DNA of 64,000 bases. Origin: Bacteroidales bacterium (GTDB taxonomy: Bacteria; Bacteroidota; Bacteroidia; Bacteroidales; UBA10428). Both the position numbers and the translations under genes were made by a program. A model generated the notes under the pieces. That model ran no database searches, was not told the origin of the DNA, and saw only the letters and a list, made by a program, of their open reading frames with translations. Positions 59,187 to 64,000 of this stretch are shown here, piece after piece (within the stretch, counting starts at the first letter, position 1; the number at the start of each line of letters is the position of its first letter). The stretch lies in assembly GCA_016928305.1 (NCBI GenBank), contig JAFGKY010000115.1:1-64000 (forward strand), given 5' to 3'.

Positions 59187-59627
59187 CTATTCTTCTTTAT
59201 GAGGATAATTTTGCCATTTGCTTGTTTTCTGTTGTAAGAGGCTTTCAACCTTGCGAAACAACTCCTCGGACTGAACAGGCTTATCCAGAAAGGAATCTAC
59301 CGGTAAATACTCGCCATCCGTCTCCGGTGAAAATTTGAAATGAGGTTTTTGAGCATTAACGGCAGTAAGCATTAATATGGGTATTCCGGAAAATTGTTTA
59401 TTATACCTCATTTTCTGTGCAAAATCAAAACCCTTTGGTTCACCTTTACTACCGAACATGACATCAAGGATGATCAGGTCTACTTCTTCCTGGTTTAATT
59501 TTTCTTTGCCTTCTTCTGGATTGTAAGCAACTGCAATATCATATCCTTTCTTTTCCAATTGTATTCTGATGGCAGCAACCAGGTCGGCATCATCCTCAAT
59601 AATCAGAATTTTTGGTTTGTTATTCAT
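59187..59627 (-). CDS. Receiver-only response regulator
   Basis: 146 residues, a single receiver domain: EDDAD (E11, D12, D13), phosphorylatable D55 in LIILDVMF, the segment LMLTAVN and SFLDKPVQ with the conserved Lys. There is an insertion after D55 (GSKGEPKGFDF) and before the Lys. No DNA-binding output. Same strand as the hydrogenase operon and 244 bp upstream of it, so it may regulate it or be linked to the kinase at 49365. Confidence 0.88.
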   Translation of the reverse strand: MNNKPKILIIEDDADLVAAIRIQLEKKGYDIAVAYNPEEGKEKLNQEEVDLIILDVMFGSKGEPKGFDFAQKMRYNKQFSGIPILMLTAVNAQKPHFKFSPETDGEYLPVDSFLDKPVQSEELFRKVESLLQQKTSKWQNYPHKEE

Positions 59628-59987
59628 GCTTGTTGTCCTCCATAATTAATCGATAAATAACCCTGACAAAAAGAGAAACGGTTAAAACTCTGTCTGTCAC
59701 AATTTATCGGGTATGAAAAAAAAAGAACTTTTCACATGAAATTTACAAAGAAATGGATAAACTTCAAAAGAAACCGCTTAAAAAGTTCATTGCCAGTGAA
59801 TAATATTGAACCTGCACGATTTGCTTGGTTTGGGATTAGCCTGAAATATTTAATCCAGAAGTACTTTAATTCATAAAAATAACTATTTGAACTCCGCTAT
59901 CTGATAACAATCATAACACCACAACGATCACAACCTGCTTGCCAAAGCAGGTGTCCAAGCAATACCAGGAAATTATGTTCTCTCCGA
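59628..59987. other. Intergenic region between two minus-strand regulators
   Basis: About 360 bp, AT-rich. A GCTTGCCAAAGCAGGTGTCCAAGCAAT segment near 59936 has short inverted parts but no clear hairpin with T-run. No gene, RNA or promoter box recognised. Confidence 0.45.
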
Positions 59988-60683
59988 TCATCCTCTTTTG
60001 CTGATTTCTAACAGTGCATTATGGTTTATTATTGTTATATCCCTATCATTCAGCCTTATCAACCCATCCTTTTCAAAAGTCTTCAGTAATTTTACGGCAC
60101 TTTCAGTAGAAATGCCGGCAAAGTCGGCAATGTCCTTACGGGAAAGAAGCTGAAATATCGCTGTGTTTTCGCTTTTCAGTGTTTCCAAATAAAGTAATGT
60201 ATCCGCCATCCGGCCGTTCATTTGTTTATAATTAAGGCTACCGATGATGGTATACAATTCAGCGTTTTGTTCACAGTACCTTTGAATAATATGATAGGCA
60301 AACAAACCGTTCTGCTTAATAGCCTTGGCAATGGCGTCTTTTTCAATTAAAAATGTCTGGCAATCGGTCAATGCAATTGAAGAATAATTAAAGACATGTT
60401 TCGAAAAGATGGCTGAAAGCCCAATGAATTCACCAGGTCTGATAATCCTCAGGTTATAATCTTTTGTATTGTCACTTTCCAGGTATTGTTTGGCCAGTCC
60501 TTTGATAACAAACAACACATACGATGCAAAAGCACCCTGCTTGGTGAGATTGTCATCACGCCGGAATAGCACCTGTGTTTTGCTGGCCTTTAACAGTTCA
60601 GCCTCCTCCTGTGTCAGCATCTGAAAACAGGGAGCCTGAATTTCACAGATAAAATCGCGGTCGCTTTCAAGTATGGTTTTCAT
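59988..60683 (-). CDS. Crp/Fnr-family regulator
   Basis: 231 residues. Cyclic-nucleotide-binding-like beta-barrel (about 30-130: VLFRRDDNLTKQGAFASYVLFVIKG, IRPGEFIGLSAIF) then dimer helix and winged helix (LLSRKDIADFAGISTESAVKLLKTFEKDGLIRL, about 180-215). Only two Cys near the N-terminus (C13, C19) and no CxxxCxxC pattern, so an Fe-S sensor of the FNR kind is not obvious. Divergent from the thioredoxin operon, with about 190 bp between them, so it may control that operon. Confidence 0.9.
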   Translation of the reverse strand: MKTILESDRDFICEIQAPCFQMLTQEEAELLKASKTQVLFRRDDNLTKQGAFASYVLFVIKGLAKQYLESDNTKDYNLRIIRPGEFIGLSAIFSKHVFNYSSIALTDCQTFLIEKDAIAKAIKQNGLFAYHIIQRYCEQNAELYTIIGSLNYKQMNGRMADTLLYLETLKSENTAIFQLLSRKDIADFAGISTESAVKLLKTFEKDGLIRLNDRDITIINHNALLEISKRG

Positions 60684-60804
60684 ATCATTGGGGACCTTAA
60701 TGAATTCATAAAGTTAATCTAAATCAATAAAAAACTTGTCCAATTTCAATCCGCGAGTTGTTGCACCGAAACCTAAAATCCTTTATTTACGATTTATTGC
60801 ATAT

Positions 60805-60812
60805 TAATTTTG
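60805..60812 (+). promoter_or_regulatory. -7 box of the thioredoxin operon (TAATTTTG)
   Basis: Perfect TAnnTTTG match 61 bp upstream of the first thioredoxin-like start. Transcription would begin about 60818, so the heptad array at 60837-60864 lies in the leader. Confidence 0.5.
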
Positions 60813-60836
60813 TCTCATCATTCATAATTAATATTG

Positions 60837-60864
60837 ACAATTAACAATTAACAATTAACAATTA
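60837..60864. repeat. Heptad repeat (ACAATTA)4
   Basis: Four perfect consecutive copies of ACAATTA ending 8 bp before the start codon of the thioredoxin-like gene, so copy number would change leader length between promoter and ATG. Confidence 0.85.
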
Positions 60865-60872
60865 AAAGAATC

Positions 60873-61229
60873 ATGTTGTACACCAATTTAAAACACATTG
60901 AAACAGCTGTAGATCATGCAAGAATAATCAGTGAGAATGAGAACGTGATGGTCATATGCGGACGAATGGGTCCCATGTGCATCCCTGTATACGTTATTGC
61001 AGAAGAACTTGAGAAGGAATACCCTCATATTAAGTTCTATGATATGGAGTTTGATAATCCTGAGTCGCATGTGATTCGCAATCTGCCTGAAGTACGAGGT
61101 TTCATGGGCATACCTTTTACCATCTATTACAAAAATGGAAAAGTAGTAAAAGCCACCTCAAGCATTCAAACCAAAGAACAGGTAAAGGCTATACTGGATA
61201 AAGAATTTGCAATTCCTGTAAATGCATAA
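60873..61229 (+). CDS. Thioredoxin-fold protein with CX6C motif
   Basis: 118 residues. Thioredoxin-like order (N-terminal helix, strand, Cys region, FMGIPFTIYYKNGKVVKATSS with cis-Pro) but the usual CxxC is replaced by C-GRMGPM-C (C29, C36). Such a wide spacing does not form the standard redox pair, so the protein may bind a metal or cluster or have a different thiol role. First gene of an operon with thioredoxin reductase and a normal thioredoxin; overlaps the reductase gene by 8 nt. Confidence 0.8.
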   Translation: MLYTNLKHIETAVDHARIISENENVMVICGRMGPMCIPVYVIAEELEKEYPHIKFYDMEFDNPESHVIRNLPEVRGFMGIPFTIYYKNGKVVKATSSIQTKEQVKAILDKEFAIPVNA

Positions 61230-62193
61230 CAAGATGAATGCCTCCCATCATTACGATGCTATCATAATAGGGGCAGGACCGGCAGGCCTCACAGCGGGAA
61301 TATATCTTTCACGGGCAAAGCTGAAAACCCTGATCGTGAATGAAGGAACCGTGGGAGGGCAGCTGATACTAACCCATGAGATAGCCAACTATCCCGGAGT
61401 GGAAAGCATCAGCGGTTACCAGCTTGCTGCGATTATGAAAAAGCAGGCTGCCGCTTTCGGATGTGATATAATATCCAATGTATCCATCGAACGGCTTGAA
61501 CTTGAGGGTGAGTTGAAACAGCTTACGCTCATCGGCGGAAATACATATTCCGCCAATAGCATAATCCTCACCCCGGGAGGCAGATCGCGCACACTGGGCG
61601 TACCCGGTGAAGAAACGTTTAAAGGAAGGGGTATTTCCTATTGTGCCACCTGTGACGGTGATTTCTTCACCGGTAAAGAAATCGTTGTGGTGGGAGGAGG
61701 TAATTCGGCCCTTGAAGAGGCTGTTTCGCTTACCCGGTATGCCGCTAAGGTCACAATAGTTCATCAGTTTGATTCTTTTCAGGCTTTCGGGCATGCCATT
61801 GAAGAGGCAAGAAACAATGCTAAGATCCGGTTTATCATGGAATCAACGATAACCCGCTTCTATGGAAAGAAAAGCTTAGAAAGTGTTGATATTAAAAATC
61901 TCAGAACAGATAAAATCATAAACTTTAAAACCGACGGGATTTTTATTTTTATAGGCTATGTGCCAAATACGGAATTTTTAAAAGGCAAAATAGCGTTGAA
62001 CAAATGGGGAGAGATTGAGGTTGGATCGGATATGTCAACTCAGATTGAAGGCGTATATGCTGCGGGTGACAGTATAGCCAAACGCTACCGTCAGGTAACT
62101 ACAGCGGTGGGTGACGGAACTGTTGCTGCATTGGCAGTAGCATATTATTTGCATGATTTAAAAACAACACACAAACAATTAATAACGATTTAG
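61222..62193 (+). CDS. trxB: Thioredoxin-reductase-like flavoprotein
   Basis: 323 residues. FAD motif GAGPAG (17-22), redox CATC at C141 and C144, pyridine-nucleotide motif GGGNSA (158-163) and GDSIAKRYRQVTTAVGDG near the C-terminus. Where NADPH-specific reductases have HRRDxFRA, this one has HQFDSFQA (181-188), so the usual 2'-phosphate contacts are missing; NADH or another donor is possible. A start four codons later is possible. Lies 2 bp before the thioredoxin gene. Confidence 0.9.
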   Translation: MHNKMNASHHYDAIIIGAGPAGLTAGIYLSRAKLKTLIVNEGTVGGQLILTHEIANYPGVESISGYQLAAIMKKQAAAFGCDIISNVSIERLELEGELKQLTLIGGNTYSANSIILTPGGRSRTLGVPGEETFKGRGISYCATCDGDFFTGKEIVVVGGGNSALEEAVSLTRYAAKVTIVHQFDSFQAFGHAIEEARNNAKIRFIMESTITRFYGKKSLESVDIKNLRTDKIINFKTDGIFIFIGYVPNTEFLKGKIALNKWGEIEVGSDMSTQIEGVYAAGDSIAKRYRQVTTAVGDGTVAALAVAYYLHDLKTTHKQLITI

Positions 62194-62195
62194 GT

Positions 62196-62492
62196 ATGAA
62201 AGGGAATTTCGATTCGATCATCCGGGACTCACGGCCTGTAGTTGTGGATTTCCATGCCCTCTGGTGTGGCCCGTGCAAAGCGCAGTCTCCGGTTTTGAAA
62301 GAGGTTGCCGCCGAGCTGGGAGAACGTGTGAGAGTCATAAAAATTGATGTGGATCAGAACCCTGAAATAGCCGGTCGCTTTCAGGTACAGGGAGTGCCTA
62401 CACTTATGATCTTCAGAAATGGGGAGATCAAATATAAACAGGCCGGAGTACATACCAAACCTCAGCTAATGAGTGTGTTATCGAAAATTTAA
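62196..62492 (+). CDS. trxA: Thioredoxin
   Basis: 98 residues. Canonical WCGPC (C24, C27), VDFHALWCGPCK, and cis-Pro in GVPTLMIF. Reduces protein disulfides; its reductant is probably the enzyme encoded just upstream. Third gene of the thioredoxin operon. Stop is 8 bp from a heptad repeat. Confidence 0.95.
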   Translation: MKGNFDSIIRDSRPVVVDFHALWCGPCKAQSPVLKEVAAELGERVRVIKIDVDQNPEIAGRFQVQGVPTLMIFRNGEIKYKQAGVHTKPQLMSVLSKI

Positions 62493-62500
62493 TGGTGTTG

Positions 62501-62535
62501 GAAGATTAAAGAAGGAAGATTGAAGAAGGAAGAAA
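62501..62535. repeat. Heptad array with GAAGATT/GAAGAAG units
   Basis: Five units in one 7-bp phase: GAAGATT, AAAGAAG, GAAGATT, GAAGAAG, GAAGAAA. Directly follows trxA. Confidence 0.7.
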
Positions 62536-62614
62536 GACCTGCCAGGATTTGTATTTTTGAACATTTCTTTGAATTTCAGGTTATTCATTTGATAACAAAT
62601 AAAATTTTAATATT

Positions 62615-62821
62615 ATGAAAAAGAATATGGGAACTATTGACAAGGTGATCAGAATCCTGATTGCTATTGTTATTGCTGTTTTATTTTTTGCTAAGGCGAT
62701 TTCAGGAACATTGGCCATTGTTTTGCTCATCCTGGCCGGCATTTTTGTGGTGACCAGTTTCATTAGCTTCTGTCCGCTTTATCTTCCCTTTGGGATCAAC
62801 ACCGGAAAGAAAAAAGAATAA
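62615..62821 (+). CDS. DUF2892 (YgaP-type) membrane protein
   Basis: 68 residues with two membrane helices: VIRILIAIVIAVLFFAKAISG and LAIVLLILAGIFVVTSFISF, then CPLYLPFGINTGKKKE. The NMGTIDKVIRI start and FCPLYLPFGI end are the family pattern. Often next to rhodanese, thioredoxin or sulfur genes. Role unknown; may belong to the thioredoxin operon. Confidence 0.85.
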   Translation: MKKNMGTIDKVIRILIAIVIAVLFFAKAISGTLAIVLLILAGIFVVTSFISFCPLYLPFGINTGKKKE

Positions 62822-62827
62822 TCCTGG

Positions 62828-62863
62828 GACACCCTTTCGGGGTACCCCCACCCCGAAAGGGTG
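62828..62863. repeat. Long palindromic repeat (REP-like)
   Basis: GACACCCTTTCGGGGT pairs with ACCCCGAAAGGGTGTC (16-bp perfect stem, 4-base loop). No T-run follows. Shares its GACACCC/GGGTGTC ends with the hairpin at 38916-38934. May end transcription of the operon or protect the mRNA 3' end. Confidence 0.8.
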
Positions 62864-62881
62864 TCTGCAATACTGAGAAAC

Positions 62882-63268
62882 ATGAATTACTATTTTAATA
62901 CAATACTAAATGAAAGTTTTGATGTTGCTGTTATAAGAGTGACAGAGGCATTGAAAAAACAAGGATTTGGTATAGTGTCAGAGATCCGAATGCATGATAA
63001 ATTCAAAGAAAAGCTGAACGTGGATTTTAAAAAATACATCATATTGGGTGCATGCAATCCGGCGTATGCCTATAAAGCGGTCATGGCGGAAGATAAAATA
63101 GGCACCATGCTGCCCTGTAATGTGGTTGTGATTGAAAAGGAAAAAAAAATTGCTGAAGTAGCTGCTGTTAATCCTGTTGCTTCGATGATGGCGGTTCAAA
63201 ATCCGGCATTGGAAGGGTATGGCAACGAAGTTGCCGGCAAACTTCAGAAAGTCATTAAATCCTTGTAA
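62882..63268 (+). CDS. DUF302 domain protein
   Basis: 128 residues from MNYYFNTILNE. The fold has SFDVAVIRVTEALKKQGFGIVSEIRMHDKFKEKL, KYIILGACNPAYAYKAVMAEDKIGTMLPCNVVV (two Cys about residues 55-75), PVASM near the C-terminus and a GKLQKVIKSL end. DUF302 proteins are common beside redox and thioredoxin genes; the function is unknown. Last gene of the plus-strand cluster. Confidence 0.88.
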   Translation: MNYYFNTILNESFDVAVIRVTEALKKQGFGIVSEIRMHDKFKEKLNVDFKKYIILGACNPAYAYKAVMAEDKIGTMLPCNVVVIEKEKKIAEVAAVNPVASMMAVQNPALEGYGNEVAGKLQKVIKSL

Positions 63269-63272
63269 TGCC

Positions 63273-63289
63273 ATACCCTGTCAGGGTAT
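63273..63289. repeat. Short palindrome ATACCCTGTCAGGGTAT
   Basis: A 7-bp stem (ATACCCT/AGGGTAT) around a TGTC-like centre, followed by two partial copies of its right arm (AGGGTATC, AAGGTATC). Another REP-like element at the end of the cluster. Confidence 0.6.
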
Positions 63290-63328
63290 CAGAGGGTATC
63301 AGAAGGTATCAGACTTTCACTTTCCTTC

Positions 63329-64000
63329 TTACCCGAGCTGTGATATCCGTTCCAGCAGATCGCGGTTGATAATTTCAATTATTTTGCCATTAATCTTAAT
63401 GATTTTATCCTTGCGAAACTCAGATAAGGTTCGGATAACATTTTCGGTTGTCATACCAATATATTCAGCGATTTCTTTACGGGAAATGGGAAGTTCAAAC
63501 TCCGGTGCATTATATATATAGCCTGCGAAGAACAGTAAAACATGAGCAATACGGCCACGGAGATGCTTTCTTCTGATGTTAAGAGACTCGATTATGATAC
63601 TGTCGGCTATGCGATTCATTTTTTCAAGAAGTTCCAGTGCAAAAGTCCCGTTTGTTTTTATAAGGTCTTTGATCCTGGTAATGCTGATGTTGCAGGTAAC
63701 TGAATCCTCAAGCGCCCGTACAGAATAATTATAAACGTTATTCGAAAAAATACTCAATAAACTTATAAAATCAAAAGGTTTGGCAATGGTAATGATTTGC
63801 TCCCTTTCATCTGTTGATTTGTAAAGCTTTACCAGTCCGCTCTTCAGATAATTAAACTCGCGGATTTCATTGCCTTCTTCAACAATCAATTCACCTTTGG
63901 GATATGTCCTTTCAATTTTAAGTGTGCACAGTGAATCAAGCTCTTCTTTGCTGACATTGTTGAAAAAAAGAGAACGTAACTCGCACTGATCACAGTTACA
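63329..64000 (-). CDS. FNR-like regulator (partial, 5' end outside the window)
   Basis: Open to the window edge: 223 codons including the stop. The visible N-terminal segment, beyond the annotated ORF start, reads CNCDQCELRSLFFNNVSKEEL with closely spaced Cys (CxCxxC), as in FNR-type [4Fe-4S] oxygen sensors. Then comes the cyclic-nucleotide-like barrel (IVEEGNEIREFNYLKSGLVKLYK, FDFISLLSIFSN) and the winged helix (PISRKEIAEYIGMTTENVIRTLSEFRKDKIIKI). Likely an oxygen- or redox-responsive regulator, next to the thioredoxin operon; no operon partner is visible. Confidence 0.85.
   Translation of the reverse strand, partial: CNCDQCELRSLFFNNVSKEELDSLCTLKIERTYPKGELIVEEGNEIREFNYLKSGLVKLYKSTDEREQIITIAKPFDFISLLSIFSNNVYNYSVRALEDSVTCNISITRIKDLIKTNGTFALELLEKMNRIADSIIIESLNIRRKHLRGRIAHVLLFFAGYIYNAPEFELPISRKEIAEYIGMTTENVIRTLSEFRKDKIIKINGKIIEIINRDLLERISQLG

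Overview
The window looks like chromosomal DNA of an anaerobic or microaerophilic Bacteroidota bacterium, most likely Bacteroidales-like. The evidence is the TAnnTTTG promoter boxes, SprB-repeat and FISUMP surface proteins, TonB-dependent receptors with carboxypeptidase-like or STN N-termini, a FecI/FecR/FecA cassette, lipoproteins with acidic residues after the lipid cysteine, and few Shine-Dalgarno sequences. No tRNA, rRNA, transposase, integrase, phage structural gene or CRISPR array was seen. Rightmost gene (an FNR-like regulator) runs off the window; leftmost bases are a 7-bp tandem repeat that may continue outside.

Layout. 0-6 kb: DUF5320/NifX-like pair, a metallo-beta-lactamase plus putative heavy-metal exporter operon, an ICMT-like methyltransferase, and a VOC / flavoprotein disulfide reductase / TrmO run. 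6-9 kb: SprB-FISUMP lipoprotein, small lipoprotein, outer-membrane barrel. 9-15.4 kb: TfoX-C and HEAT proteins, then a TPP-riboswitch-controlled thiamine salvage operon (methyltransferase, thiM, thiE, thiL, thiD, tenA, Cys-rich small protein). 15-17 kb: lipoprotein MBL hydrolase and family-4 uracil-DNA glycosylase. 17.4-24 kb: one 2204-residue protein with 27 SprB repeats and an OmpA peptidoglycan-binding end. 24-28.5 kb: His-rich membrane protein, TonB receptor, cobO, HAD protein. 28.6-36 kb: loosely packed small genes, rich in SAM methyltransferases. 36-41.5 kb: Dps, DUF134 with a zinc-ribbon protein, a tiny lipoprotein, thioesterase, feoAB and an ArsR/SmtB regulator. 42-48.5 kb: DUF2202 ferritin-like lipoprotein, barrel protein, Gln-rich protein and the FecA/FecR/FecI set. 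48.9-59.6 kb: hydrogenase protease, sensor kinase, two receiver-only regulators and a [NiFe] hydrogenase joined to two HdrA-like flavoproteins and a QmoC-like membrane subunit. 59.9-64 kb: two Crp/Fnr regulators around a thioredoxin system.

Two observations stand out. First, a near-perfect palindrome (TGAACWWAAGTTCA, flanked by AA/TT) recurs at metal- or redox-related promoters; at three of them it sits exactly 7 bp upstream of a TAnnTTTG -7 box. Related TGAACANNTNTTCA sites precede feoAB and the arsR gene, whose product keeps the four SmtB alpha-5 metal ligands. This suggests a local metal regulon, which includes a 44-residue His/Cys lipoprotein too short for routine gene calling. Second, the hydrogenase operon (MvhD-MvhG-MvhA, HdrA, HdrC-HdrE fusion, HdrA) lacks the HdrB catalytic subunit and instead ends in a quinone-type membrane protein. 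It may therefore couple H2 to a quinone and a low-potential carrier rather than to a heterodisulfide.

Starts were chosen by family length, signal peptide position and promoter location; several are downstream of the longest possible ORF start, as stated in each entry. Functional calls rest on motif recognition only; no database search was possible.
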